DNA of 64,000 nt, taken from a beta proteobacterium CB (lineage in GTDB: Bacteria > Pseudomonadota > Gammaproteobacteria > Burkholderiales > Burkholderiaceae). The notes under the pieces are model-generated. The model had not been told where the DNA came from, ran no database searches, and worked only from the letters and a program-made list of their open reading frames with translations. Where the stretch lies: positions 930,001-994,000 of the forward strand of contig CP004348.1 in assembly GCA_000342265.1 (NCBI GenBank). Direction: 5' to 3'. This document shows positions 41,420-50,142 of the stretch, piece by piece; positions within the stretch are counted from its first letter, which is position 1; every line of letters begins with the position of its first letter. Position numbers and translations under genes: made by a program.

Positions 41420-42499
41420 TTATTTACCGCCAGAAAGCATCCAAACCACCAAAGTCTTGCGATCATCGTCCGAAAGTTGAGCTTGCGGAGGCATTGGAAT
41501 CGATCCCCAAACCCCTGCGCCACCGTTCTTGACTTTAGCCATGAGCCTATCAACAGCTCCACTCTGGCCCTCATACTTTTTGGCAATGTCCGCAATAGAT
41601 GGGCCAACCAACTTAGCATTCGGAGCGTGACAAGCGGAGCAGTTCTCATTTTTAAAGAGTGCTGCTGGGCCTTTTGCAGCAGAAGTATGGGTATCAGCTG
41701 CATGGGCCAAGCCCTCCCCAGAAGCTCCAGGCAATTGCTTGATTGGAGGTTTGCTTGTGTCTGCACCCCGATAAGGGCCGTACATGCGATTTTGCTCAGC
41801 AATATTCTCATGTGCATTACGAGCAAAATCTGGCAGTGTTGAGCCAATTTGCACAAATGGCACGCAGTTATGCATACAAGCATTGCCGTTCACATCCGGT
41901 TTACCGCTCACACTCCAGAAGCCATGCTTGGTTGTCATTCCGTTTCGATTAGGCATTTTGACCTCAGCAATATTTTTATCGCTCAGCACAAAATCATCCG
42001 GAACAATTTCACCGAGACTCAAAATAAATGCAACCAATGCATAGGTATCATCAGGCGTCAGAGATCTAGGAGCATTCCAGGGCATCGCGCGGTAGATGTA
42101 ATCCCACAAGGTAGAAACCGTTGGAACCTTCATTAAGGTTGTTCTTTGCGGTTGCTTCATATCTTTTAATGAAGCAACACGACCTGTCTTCACATCATCT
42201 TTGGTAGTGCCACCAGCAATAGGGGTAAAGATTTCATTTGATTCGCCAAAGGTGCCGTGACAACTTGCGCACTTAGCCTCCCAAATGACTTGCCCCTTTT
42301 CAACTGAGCCAGATCCTTTTGGCAGTCCCTTAAAGTCAGGGCGAACATCAATATCCCAAGCAGCAACTTCTGCAGGTGTGGCCGCTCTACCAATACCTGG
42401 GAACTTGGCAGAACCTGATTGCGCCAAAGCTGCTTGCGCAGTAATTGCGATGAGCGCAGCAAATCCTAGGCTGATACTAAATTTATCCAACTTGAACAT
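41420..42499 (-). CDS. soxD: Cytochrome c SoxD (sulfur dehydrogenase subunit)
   Basis: SoxD is the diheme electron-accepting subunit of Sox(CD)2, which oxidises the SoxY-bound sulfane sulfur. The 359 residues have a signal peptide (cleavage near ALAQSG) and two heme motifs: CASCH (about 76-80) and CSACH (about 284-288). WDYIYRAMPWNAP and the domain between are typical of SoxD. Its start overlaps the soxC end by 17 bp. Confidence 0.95.
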   Translation of the reverse strand: MFKLDKFSISLGFAALIAITAQAALAQSGSAKFPGIGRAATPAEVAAWDIDVRPDFKGLPKGSGSVEKGQVIWEAKCASCHGTFGESNEIFTPIAGGTTKDDVKTGRVASLKDMKQPQRTTLMKVPTVSTLWDYIYRAMPWNAPRSLTPDDTYALVAFILSLGEIVPDDFVLSDKNIAEVKMPNRNGMTTKHGFWSVSGKPDVNGNACMHNCVPFVQIGSTLPDFARNAHENIAEQNRMYGPYRGADTSKPPIKQLPGASGEGLAHAADTHTSAAKGPAALFKNENCSACHAPNAKLVGPSIADIAKKYEGQSGAVDRLMAKVKNGGAGVWGSIPMPPQAQLSDDDRKTLVVWMLSGGK

Positions 42500-43883
42500 T
42501 GCTCACCTCGCCGTTTGAATCCAATTTCCATGACTGAATTGCATTGTTGTGATAGATGGAACGAGTTCCGCGTACATCACGTAACTTTTTAATATTTGGC
42601 TGAATATAGCCAGTGTCATCCATCGCACGCGATTGCAGAATTGCAGGAGATCCGTCCCAGACCCAATCGATATTAAAACGCGTAATCGACTTCGTAAGCA
42701 CTGGAGTTTCAAGGCGAGCTGTGCGCCAGTTATTTCCACCATCGAAAGAGACATCTACGCGCGTAATTTTTCCGCGACCTGACCAAGCCATTCCGCTCAC
42801 GTTATAGAAGCCTTTATCAAGCAACTGCTGACCACCTGAAGGTGTTGTGATTACTGATTTACATTCTTGTATTGATGCGTATTGACGATGGTCGCCATTA
42901 GGCATGAGCTCAATATAGTGAACCGCTTCGTCTTTGGCATTCCAAGGCATGTCACCCACCTCTAATCGACGCAGCCATTTAACCCAGCTAACGCCTTGAA
43001 CGCCTGGAACAACTAAGCGCAATGGGAAACCATTTTCAGGACGCAACATCTCGCCATTCATTGCCCAAGCAACAATCGTGTCATTTAAGCAACTCTCGAG
43101 ATTGATGGTACGAGTCATGCCCGAGCCATCACCGCCTTCGGCCAGCATGAACTTCCCCTTTTTGAGATCGGCGCCACACTCCTCAAGTAATACCTTTAAT
43201 GGCACACCGGTGAACTCGCAGCAAGAAAGCATGCCGTGGGTGTACTGAACTGTCGGAACAGCAACGTTACCCCACTCCAAACCAGTGTTAGCACCACACT
43301 CAATGAAGTGGGTGCGAGAAACTGATGGCAACCTCATCAAATCATTCATTGTGAACACACGCGGGTTTTTCACTAAGCCATTTACCATCAAGCGATGTGT
43401 TTCTGGGTTGATGTTGTACCAACCTTGATGATGGCGCTCAAAATGCAAACCATTAGGAGTAATGGTTCCGAACAAACCCTGTAGAGGCGTGAAGGCAACC
43501 GAGGCAGCTGATACGCGAGTTAAACCAGGGGACTCGCGTCGAATGAGATTGGATTCATAAATGGAAGGAACGCCATATGGCATGGTGGCCACATTCTTAC
43601 CCAGGGTAGTCTGCCATTCCTGTTTTTCAAGAATCGCAGGATCACCTTCACTCGCTGCCATAACTAGTGGAGCCGTTAGACCTGCTGTCGCGCCACCTAG
43701 AGCAGACATAAAGCCCTTACGTAAAAACCCGCGACGGTTTTCATCCAAGCCATAGGCATTAATGTCTGCGATAAGATTCTGAGAAATGAAATGCTCAGGT
43801 GCCTTGACGAGACGCGCCTGATTAGCTGGCTTTTCGATAGCGCTTATGTCCTGCGCACTAATCTCTATTTGTTTTTTGGTCAT
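42483..43883 (-). CDS. soxC: Sulfane dehydrogenase molybdenum subunit SoxC
   Basis: SoxC is the molybdenum-cofactor subunit of Sox(CD)2. The chosen ATG at 43883 gives 466 residues; the frame is open to 43937 across unconserved codons. A Tat signal (ENRRGFLRKGFMSALGG, about 46-62) lies after a long N-terminal extension. The sulfite-oxidase-type fold has the Mo-binding Cys in THFIECGANTG, and the C-terminal dimer domain has FDGGNNWRTARLE. It follows the regulator gene by 34 bp, so both may be on one transcript. Confidence 0.96.
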   Translation of the reverse strand: MTKKQIEISAQDISAIEKPANQARLVKAPEHFISQNLIADINAYGLDENRRGFLRKGFMSALGGATAGLTAPLVMAASEGDPAILEKQEWQTTLGKNVATMPYGVPSIYESNLIRRESPGLTRVSAASVAFTPLQGLFGTITPNGLHFERHHQGWYNINPETHRLMVNGLVKNPRVFTMNDLMRLPSVSRTHFIECGANTGLEWGNVAVPTVQYTHGMLSCCEFTGVPLKVLLEECGADLKKGKFMLAEGGDGSGMTRTINLESCLNDTIVAWAMNGEMLRPENGFPLRLVVPGVQGVSWVKWLRRLEVGDMPWNAKDEAVHYIELMPNGDHRQYASIQECKSVITTPSGGQQLLDKGFYNVSGMAWSGRGKITRVDVSFDGGNNWRTARLETPVLTKSITRFNIDWVWDGSPAILQSRAMDDTGYIQPNIKKLRDVRGTRSIYHNNAIQSWKLDSNGEVSNVQVG

Positions 43884-43917
43884 GTGATCTCTGCTTTGAT
43901 AAATAGATGCTTCAAAA

Positions 43918-44259
43918 TTAATGCAAACTCTCAGCAATCTTGGCGCATACCGTTTGACACATTTCTACAGTTGCGTTGTCTGCGATGGAGTAAAAAACAG
44001 CTGTTCCATTTTTGCGCCTAAGCAAAATGCCTGCCTTATGGAGTGCTGCAAGGTGGCGCGAAACGTTTGCTTGGCTCGAGCCGCATAACTCAACGACCTC
44101 AGAAACAGACTTTTCACCGCTACACACCGCATACATAATGCGCAGGCGTGAAGGCTCTGAAAGAACGCTGAAATATTCAGCAACATGGACAAAGACCTTT
44201 TCCATTGCTTTTGGAGAAAGATCTTTGGTGGCTTTTTTAACTTTTATTTTGTTATTCAC
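43918..44259 (-). CDS. ArsR-family regulator of the sox cluster
   Basis: A 113-residue winged-helix protein starting at GTG 44259. The DNA-recognition helix is SSQANVSRHLAALHKAGIL (about 61-79), preceded by the ArsR core LSEPSRLRIMYAV. Four Cys are present (about 46, 59, 101, 105). One in the first part and one in the last helix is the arrangement seen in persulfide sensors SqrR/BigR and in SoxR of thiosulfate oxidisers, so sulfur-responsive repression is likely but inferred. The frame is open to an ATG at 44310, but that start would read through the palindrome at 44270-44295. Confidence 0.85.
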   Translation of the reverse strand: MNNKIKVKKATKDLSPKAMEKVFVHVAEYFSVLSEPSRLRIMYAVCSGEKSVSEVVELCGSSQANVSRHLAALHKAGILLRRKNGTAVFYSIADNATVEMCQTVCAKIAESLH

Positions 44260-44269
44260 TGACTCTAGG

Positions 44270-44295
44270 AATATATGCGTATACGTGCATATATT
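44270..44295. promoter_or_regulatory. Palindromic candidate operator of the ArsR regulator
   Basis: A perfect 9-bp inverted repeat, AATATATGC and GCATATATT, separated by 8 bases (GTATACGT). It lies 11 bp before the regulator start and 67 bp before modB. The 26-bp size and AT-rich arms with an 8-bp centre fit an ArsR-family dimer site. Binding here could control both the regulator-sox transcript and modBC. Confidence 0.7.
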
Positions 44296-44362
44296 GGACA
44301 CCGAAGACATGGGTAGTTATATAGTGGGATACCCTAGCCCACAATGGCAATACAATCAAAAA

Positions 44363-45013
44363 ATGGATATTGATGCAATTCTGCTGTCTTTAAAGCTCGC
44401 TTTTTGGACCATGGCTCTGATACTGCCATTTGGGATATGGGTAGCGCATAAGCTGATTAAGCTAAACAGAAGCCGCCCCTGGATTGAGGCTGCACTAGCC
44501 CTCCCCTTGGTGCTCCCACCCACGGTTTTAGGCTATTACTTTCTAGTTTCATTTGGAAACAAGAGCATCTTCGGAATACCCCTTGTATTTTCGTTTACGG
44601 GCATTTTGCTAGCCTCGCTGATTGTGAACATCCCATTTGCTATTCAACCAATTCAGAGAGCCTTTGAGGCTATAAATCCTGAAATTCGTGAGGCTGCCCA
44701 AGTGAGCGGCCTGAGCAATTGGCAAATCTTTCGCCTAATCGAGTTGCCACTATCTTGGCGAGGTATTACGGGTGCAGCCGCCCTCACTTTTGCCCACACC
44801 CTTGGGGAATTCGGCGTCGTCCTCATGGTTGGCGGCGCTATACCAGGAGAGACAAAAACAGCCTCAATTGCTATCTATGACAAGGTTCAGAGCTTTGATA
44901 CCGCAGGTGCTGGCGCTATAGCGCTCGTGCTGCTAGGGACATCACTCATATGCATAGCACTTTCATATGGAATATTTGGTGGTAACCCAAATCGACGCAG
45001 AGGCCTGACTTAA
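44363..45013 (+). CDS. modB: Molybdate ABC transporter permease ModB
   Basis: A 216-residue permease with about five hydrophobic segments. ALPLVLPPTVLGYYFLV and the EAA loop (REAAQVSGLSNWQIFRLIELPLSWRG) are typical of ModB and set it apart from CysT/CysW. The frame is open far upstream, through the antisense of the regulator; ATG at 44363 gives the family N-terminus, and ATG at 44309 is the other possible start. modC starts at the modB stop. No modA (binding protein) follows. Molybdenum is needed by the neighbour SoxC. Confidence 0.88.
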   Translation: MDIDAILLSLKLAFWTMALILPFGIWVAHKLIKLNRSRPWIEAALALPLVLPPTVLGYYFLVSFGNKSIFGIPLVFSFTGILLASLIVNIPFAIQPIQRAFEAINPEIREAAQVSGLSNWQIFRLIELPLSWRGITGAAALTFAHTLGEFGVVLMVGGAIPGETKTASIAIYDKVQSFDTAGAGAIALVLLGTSLICIALSYGIFGGNPNRRRGLT

Positions 45014-46122
45014 TGTTGAAGGTCAAAATTAACCAGATCAACCCAAGCCCACTGCAAATTAGCCTGGAATGCGCACCTGGCGAGCTCCATGCTTTAGTTG
45101 GACCATCTGGAAGTGGTAAAACTACGGCCCTTAGAACTATTGCTGGCCTAAACAAAACAGCCAGCGGAAAAATTGAATGCAACGGCGAGATCTGGCTTGA
45201 GACTAATAATCTTGGCAGCATAGTCCGTCAACTTTCACCCGCAGAACGCTCTTGTGGCTTCTTATTTCAGCAGTACGCCCTCTTCCCACATCTCAGCGCT
45301 GTCGATAATGTAGCAATCCCATTACAAAATTCCACTCTCAGCAAATCAGACCGCAAGAGAATCAGCATGAATTTGCTGGAGCGCATGGGTATCGATAATC
45401 TTTCCGAGCGCATGCCCCATGAGCTCTCTGGCGGACAGCAGCAACGTGTCGCTCTTGCAAGAGCGTTGGCTAGGCAACCAAAAATCTTGCTTCTGGATGA
45501 GCCATTTTCAGCGATTGATGCGCCAACACGCCAAGGCTTATACAAAACATTAGCAGAGCTTCGTACCGACTTAAATATTCCAATGATTTTGGTGACGCAT
45601 GATTTACGTGAGGCAGATTTGTTGGCCGACCGCATCACCGTCATAGACCAAGGCATTAGTTTGCAGACCGCCTCTCCACAAGTTCTTTTCCAAAAACCCA
45701 GAAACTCGCGTGTTGCAGAATTAGTTGGTATCAACAATATGTTTCATGGGGTCTTCGATGCTGGCAGCCTGAGCTGGGACGGCTACGAAAAGATCTTCTC
45801 TGTTACCGATAAAGGGAAGATTCCTCCAAAAGCCCGTGTTGCCTGGGTTATCCCCCAAAGTGGCTTAAGTATTCATAGCGCCCCAAGTGGCATCAGTGTG
45901 CCAGCGCAAGTTGAAAAGATGAGTAGCCTTGGCCAAATAGCAGTTATTCAATTGAGAATTCTGGGTAGTGAAAACACCATTGAATGGGAGGCCTCCTCAG
46001 CTGAAGTAAAACGGCTGAGCATGGTGGTTGGCAGTGAAATGCATATTGAGCTTGATGGCCATCAGATTCACATCATGCCTTTGCGACCAATCAATGATCC
46101 ACGGCGGTTTATTGAGCATTAG
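45013..46122 (+). CDS. modC: Molybdate ABC transporter ATP-binding protein ModC
   Basis: A 369-residue ABC ATPase: Walker A GPSGSGKTT (about 34-42), signature LSGGQQQRVALARALA (about 137-152), Walker B ILLLDEPFSA and the H-loop VTHDLREA. The C-terminal part (about 285-350) resembles the TOBE/molybdate-binding domain of ModC. The ATG overlaps the modB stop by one base. With the missing modA, the substrate call leans on ModB similarity and the SoxC neighbour. Confidence 0.88.
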   Translation: MLKVKINQINPSPLQISLECAPGELHALVGPSGSGKTTALRTIAGLNKTASGKIECNGEIWLETNNLGSIVRQLSPAERSCGFLFQQYALFPHLSAVDNVAIPLQNSTLSKSDRKRISMNLLERMGIDNLSERMPHELSGGQQQRVALARALARQPKILLLDEPFSAIDAPTRQGLYKTLAELRTDLNIPMILVTHDLREADLLADRITVIDQGISLQTASPQVLFQKPRNSRVAELVGINNMFHGVFDAGSLSWDGYEKIFSVTDKGKIPPKARVAWVIPQSGLSIHSAPSGISVPAQVEKMSSLGQIAVIQLRILGSENTIEWEASSAEVKRLSMVVGSEMHIELDGHQIHIMPLRPINDPRRFIEH

Positions 46123-46135
46123 TAATCTGGGTATT

Positions 46136-46167
46136 TGATATTGAGTGCATAGAAAACCCCAATATCA
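46136..46167. repeat. Inverted repeat after modC
   Basis: TGATATTG (46136-46143) and CAATATCA (46160-46167) are perfect 8-bp arms with a 16-base spacer, 14 bp after the modC stop. There is no T-run, so terminator function is doubtful; it could be a weak hairpin or a protein site upstream of the HiPIP gene. Confidence 0.45.
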
Positions 46168-46230
46168 CAGGCAGCCTTGCCTTAAAGTTGGGTACTGCTG
46201 AATACCTTAGCTGCTAAAAATATCATCTGA

Positions 46231-46250
46231 TTGAATATGCTAAGATTCAA
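46231..46250. promoter_or_regulatory. Inverted repeat upstream of the HiPIP gene
   Basis: TTGAAT-8-ATTCAA lies 38 bp before the HiPIP start. Arm length is only 6 bp, so it may be chance, but the 8-bp spacing equals that of the palindrome near the ArsR gene. Confidence 0.35.
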
Positions 46251-46288
46251 AAAATTAATTTTCACCCCACCCAACAACTGGAGTCGCA

Positions 46289-46597
46289 ATGAAGAATAGT
46301 CGTCGTCAATTTATGATTTTGTCTGCCGCTGGTGCTTGTACATTAGCCCTGAACGGTAAGGTTCAAGCTCAAGCAATGGTTTCTGAAACCGATCCACAAG
46401 CCGCTGCTTTGGGTTACAAAGCGGTCGCTACAACAGTCGATAAAGCAAAATACGCAAAATATGCAGCTGGGCAAGAGTGCGATAACTGCGCGCTTTATCA
46501 GGCTAAAGGCTCTGCCACCGCAGGAGGTTGTTCTTTATTTGGAACAAAGCAAGTAGCAGCTAAGGGCTGGTGCTCTGCTTACGCTAAAAAAGCTTAA
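46289..46597 (+). CDS. High-potential iron-sulfur protein
   Basis: A 102-residue exported protein with a Tat signal (NSRRQFMILSAAGACTL). The mature part has the HiPIP Cys pattern: CDNC (about 64-67), a Cys in GGCSLF (about 80) and one in KGWCSAY (about 94), binding a [4Fe-4S] cluster. It is a periplasmic electron carrier and may take electrons from Sox proteins. It has its own ribosome-binding site (GGAG) and a strong terminator, so it is expressed alone or with modBC. Confidence 0.93.
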   Translation: MKNSRRQFMILSAAGACTLALNGKVQAQAMVSETDPQAAALGYKAVATTVDKAKYAKYAAGQECDNCALYQAKGSATAGGCSLFGTKQVAAKGWCSAYAKKA

Positions 46598-46624
46598 TGT
46601 GCTTCGGCATTATTACTGCACAAC

Positions 46625-46650
46625 AAAAAGCTGCTTCGGCAGCTTTTTTT
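46625..46650 (+). terminator. Intrinsic terminator after the HiPIP gene
   Basis: AAAAGCTGC-TTCG-GCAGCTTTTTTT: a 9-bp stem with a UUCG tetraloop and a T-run, 27 bp after the HiPIP stop. The A-run on the other side lets it also serve the convergent methyltransferase gene. Confidence 0.9.
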
Positions 46651-46663
46651 ACACCCAAAAATT

Positions 46664-47287
46664 TTAATTAGGTTTTTTAGCAACCATGCCAAGCAAAGCG
46701 GACATACCAGTATGTCTAGCACCCTCAGATAATTCTTTTTCGTAGCACTGAAGATCTAAAATTTCAAATTCATGACCCAGTTCACGAATCATTTCTTCTG
46801 TGTAGAGATGCTCTATCAGCGATGGACCACCCGTTTTATATTCCAATTGCTTGGGCGTGTAGCCCTGAAGAATAAATAGGCCCCCTGGTTTCAAAGCACG
46901 ATGTACTTGCTTGAAAATCCTAGCTCGCATCTCGGGATCGGCGAATTGAATAAATATCCCGACTACTGAATCATAAGTATTGGGCAGCCAATCAAAACCA
47001 TCTGTGTCACAGAGGCTATATTGAATGTTGACCTGGTTTTCAAGGGCAAACTGCTTGGCTTTAGCAAGCGCAATATCTGACACATCAAAACCTGTAACGC
47101 ACATACCTTGCTTGGCAAGCCAAACACCATTGCGCCCTTCGCCATCAGCAATACAAAGAACAGAGGAATTGGACTTTAGATACTGAGATACCTGCTCAAC
47201 AAGATATTCATTTGGCGCTTTACCAAAGATGAACTCTTCTTTATTGAATCGCTCATTCCAGAACTGAGTAGCATCTGTAAAACTCAT
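46664..47287 (-). CDS. SAM-dependent methyltransferase
   Basis: A 207-residue class I methyltransferase. Motif I is VLCIADGEGRNGVWLAKQG (about 43-61, with DGEGRN in place of the usual GxGxG), motif II VTGFDVSD, and motif post-I DSVVGIFIQFADPEMR. This resembles tellurite-resistance/thiopurine-type methyltransferases (TehB-like). The substrate is unknown. It is last in the long minus-strand run and 34 bp after metZ. Confidence 0.82.
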   Translation of the reverse strand: MSFTDATQFWNERFNKEEFIFGKAPNEYLVEQVSQYLKSNSSVLCIADGEGRNGVWLAKQGMCVTGFDVSDIALAKAKQFALENQVNIQYSLCDTDGFDWLPNTYDSVVGIFIQFADPEMRARIFKQVHRALKPGGLFILQGYTPKQLEYKTGGPSLIEHLYTEEMIRELGHEFEILDLQCYEKELSEGARHTGMSALLGMVAKKPN

Positions 47288-47321
47288 TGATTACCCAGTC
47301 TTGAATTCATCAATTCCACAA

Positions 47322-48530
47322 TTACTTCTTTAAGCCACCGATAAGATCATTTTTCAGATCAACAATATTCTCAAGGCCAACAGCAATTCGAACAAGGCCG
47401 TCAGTAATGCCAGCAGCTTTACGGACCTCAGGGCTAACGCGACAGTGTGTGGTGCTTGCAGGATGGGTAATCGTTGTGCGAGTGTCGCCCAAATTTGCAG
47501 TAATTGAGCAAAGCTTGGTCTGGTTAATCAGTTTGAACGCAGCCTTCTTGCCACCCTTTAGGGTGAAGGATAAGATAGCTCCACCCGCTTTTTGCTGACG
47601 TTTAGCAAGCACATGCTGAGGGTGAGATTTCAGCCCAGGATGGTAAACACGCTCAACTCCCGGCTGTTTTTCTAACCATTGTGCAATTTCTAATGCATTT
47701 TGACTCTGTTGCTTCATGCGCAACTCTAAAGTCTCTAAGCCTTTTAAGAAGACCCAAGCATTAAATGCTGAGAGTGTTGGGCCAGCAGTTCGTACATAGG
47801 GAAATACTTTGCCCATAATGAAATCATTGCTACCGACAATGGCGCCCCCAACTACACGACCTTGACCATCCAAATATTTAGTTGCCGAATGAATTACTAC
47901 ATCAGCACCCAATGAAAGAGGTCTTTGCAGGGCCGGTGTGCAGAAGCAGTTATCTACCGCGAAGAGTGCGTTCGCTTTTTTTGCCACTTTAGAGATGGCC
48001 TTGATATCTGCAATTTCCGTCAAAGGATTAGAAGGCGTTTCCAAATAAAACAATTTGGTGTTTTCCTGGACAGCATCTTGCCAAGCCTTGGTATCCGACA
48101 AATCCACATAAGTGGTTGTGATTCCAAAGCGCCCCAAAATATTGCTAAACAATTGGATGGTTGCACCAAAAACAGAACGAGAGCAGACCACATGGTCGCC
48201 CGCCTGGAGGTGGGACATTGCCATAGTCAAAATAGCCGCCATACCGGATGAAGTTGCAATACAAGCTTCCCCACCCTCTAATGCAGCCAATCGATCCTGG
48301 AACATGCTGACGGTGGGATTGGTAAAGCGGGAATAAATAAAGCCTTGGTCTGCATGGGCAAAACCATCGGCAGCTAATTCTGCGCTATCGAAACAAAAGC
48401 TGGAGGTAAGGAACATCGCCTCTGAATGCTCTTGGTATTCCGAGGTACGACGAGTGCCAGCGCGAACCGCTAGGGTTTCAAGCGCAAGTTTTGAGAAATC
48501 AGGTTTTTTGCGGGTAGTTTTGCTCTTCAT
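47322..48530 (-). CDS. metZ: O-succinylhomoserine sulfhydrylase
   Basis: MetZ makes homocysteine from O-succinylhomoserine and sulfide for methionine synthesis. The 402 residues show the Cys/Met-metabolism PLP fold, with the PLP Lys in HSATKYLDGQGRVVGGAI (about 208) and YSRFTNPT near the N-terminus. The ETPSNPL motif is present. The sulfide-using type is favoured over cystathionine synthase by placement after purF, which is usual for metZ in betaproteobacteria and pseudomonads. Confidence 0.92.
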   Translation of the reverse strand: MKSKTTRKKPDFSKLALETLAVRAGTRRTSEYQEHSEAMFLTSSFCFDSAELAADGFAHADQGFIYSRFTNPTVSMFQDRLAALEGGEACIATSSGMAAILTMAMSHLQAGDHVVCSRSVFGATIQLFSNILGRFGITTTYVDLSDTKAWQDAVQENTKLFYLETPSNPLTEIADIKAISKVAKKANALFAVDNCFCTPALQRPLSLGADVVIHSATKYLDGQGRVVGGAIVGSNDFIMGKVFPYVRTAGPTLSAFNAWVFLKGLETLELRMKQQSQNALEIAQWLEKQPGVERVYHPGLKSHPQHVLAKRQQKAGGAILSFTLKGGKKAAFKLINQTKLCSITANLGDTRTTITHPASTTHCRVSPEVRKAAGITDGLVRIAVGLENIVDLKNDLIGGLKK

Positions 48531-48599
48531 ACCGCTATTTTGACACCGAATTGCAGAATTGCCTCAGACAGTGACGCCTGAGGAATTCCATCGTTGTTT

Positions 48600-50138
48600 T
48601 TAGTCTTCGGTTGCCAAGTGCAAGTGAAGTTGTGAGCGGGCAAAGTCGCTGGAGTCACGCTGACGGTCAGCCTTCGCCTCCGAGGTATTACGAGCAGCCT
48701 CTAAAGCATCCAAGTAGGATTCATTGATATCACCAGTAATGTAGTGGCCATCAAAGCAAGATGCCTCAAAGTGCTGAATATTGGGATTGATGTCTTTGAC
48801 AGCTTGCTTCATGTCTTCGACGCTTTGGTAGATTAATTGGTCTGCGCCAATCATCTTATTAATCTCTTCATCCGTCCGACCATACGCAACTAACTCACTA
48901 CGCGTTGGCATATCAATACCGTAGACATTCGGAAAACGAACAGGAGGCGCAGCAGAGGCAAAGATCACCTTCTTAGCACCTGACTCACGTGCCATCTGCA
49001 CAATCTCAAATGAGGTGGTGCCACGAACAATAGAATCGTCAACGATCAATACCGTTTTATCTTTGAACTCAATACGCATGGCGTTGAGTTTCTGGCGAAC
49101 AGATTTCTTGCGAACCGCCTGACCAGGCATGATGAAGGTGCGGCCGATATAGCGATTCTTAAAGAAACCTTCTCGATAATCCACGCCCAAGCGTTTAGCA
49201 ACCTGCATTGCTGCTGGACGACTTGAGTCAGGAATCGGCATAACGACATCAATCTCACCCGGAATTGTTTCTTTACGAATCTTCTCCGCGAGATAGTCAC
49301 CCATGCGCATACGTACGTTATAAACAGTTACACCATCAATAGTGGAATCTGGGCGAGCCATGTAAACATATTCAAAAATACAAGGCGTGAGAACTGCATC
49401 GGCAACACATTGGCGTGAAGAGAAATTTCCATCTAAATCAATATAAATCGCCTCACCAGGATTGACGTCGCGTACAAAAGTAAAACCAAGGCCATCAAGC
49501 GCAACCGACTCAGAGGCAATCATCCACTCTGGGCCCTTTGGCGTATCAATACGGCCAATGCACAAAGGACGAATCCCGAAAGGATCGCGGAATGCCAATA
49601 AGCCATAGCCAGCGATTAAAGAAACCACGGCATAGGAACCTTTGACGCGCTGAGTTACTTGAGTAACCGCGTTAAACATAGCGCCTTCATCTAATGCAGC
49701 ACTGTTGGTTTCTTTTTGAAGCTCATCAGCCAATACATTCAACAACACTTCAGTATCTGAACTAGTATTGATATGACGACGATCACGATAAGCCATCTCT
49801 ACACGCAGACTGGCCGCATTAGTGAGATTGCCGTTATGAGCCAGAATAATTCCATAAGGAGCGCTGACATAGAACGGTTGCGCCTCCTCTTCACTACTAG
49901 CGGAACCTGCAGTTGGGTAGCGCACTTGGCCGATGCCAGCATTACCCAAAAGGCTACGCATATTGCGCGTCCTAAATACATCTCGCACCAGTCCGTTAGC
50001 TTTATGCATGGTGAATGAATTGCCATTCATCGTAGCCATACCAGCAGCGTCTTGACCGCGATGTTGCAAGAGCAACAGCGCGTCATATATGAGCTGATTA
50101 ACTGGGGAGTGGGAAACTGTTCCAACGACGCCGCACAT
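48600..50138 (-). CDS. purF: Amidophosphoribosyltransferase
   Basis: PurF makes phosphoribosylamine from PRPP and glutamine, the first step of purine synthesis. The 512 residues begin MCGVVG, with the nucleophile Cys at 2 and no propeptide, the E. coli-like type. The PRPP motif VLIVDDSIVRGTTS is at about 364-377. It is 4 bp after cvpA and upstream of metZ, the common cvpA-purF-metZ order. Confidence 0.97.
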   Translation of the reverse strand: MCGVVGTVSHSPVNQLIYDALLLLQHRGQDAAGMATMNGNSFTMHKANGLVRDVFRTRNMRSLLGNAGIGQVRYPTAGSASSEEEAQPFYVSAPYGIILAHNGNLTNAASLRVEMAYRDRRHINTSSDTEVLLNVLADELQKETNSAALDEGAMFNAVTQVTQRVKGSYAVVSLIAGYGLLAFRDPFGIRPLCIGRIDTPKGPEWMIASESVALDGLGFTFVRDVNPGEAIYIDLDGNFSSRQCVADAVLTPCIFEYVYMARPDSTIDGVTVYNVRMRMGDYLAEKIRKETIPGEIDVVMPIPDSSRPAAMQVAKRLGVDYREGFFKNRYIGRTFIMPGQAVRKKSVRQKLNAMRIEFKDKTVLIVDDSIVRGTTSFEIVQMARESGAKKVIFASAAPPVRFPNVYGIDMPTRSELVAYGRTDEEINKMIGADQLIYQSVEDMKQAVKDINPNIQHFEASCFDGHYITGDINESYLDALEAARNTSEAKADRQRDSSDFARSQLHLHLATED

Positions 50139-50142
50139 AAGC

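Noticed and set aside
41404..41883. 159-codon open frame inside soxD
   Set aside because: It is a shadow frame in the strand of soxD with low-complexity, non-conserved residues; soxD itself has both heme motifs.
44012..44362. Upstream extension of the modB frame over the regulator gene
   Set aside because: This part is antisense to the ArsR gene and has no permease-like sequence; the family N-terminus fits ATG 44363.
32983..46597. Horizontal island carrying the sox genes
   Set aside because: No integrase, tRNA edge, IS element or direct repeat flanks it, and codon and base use look like the neighbours by eye.
48564..48585. CCTCAG/CTGAGG inverted repeat between purF and metZ as a riboswitch or terminator
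   Set aside because: The stem is short, has no T-run and no known S-adenosyl-type riboswitch pattern could be made out.
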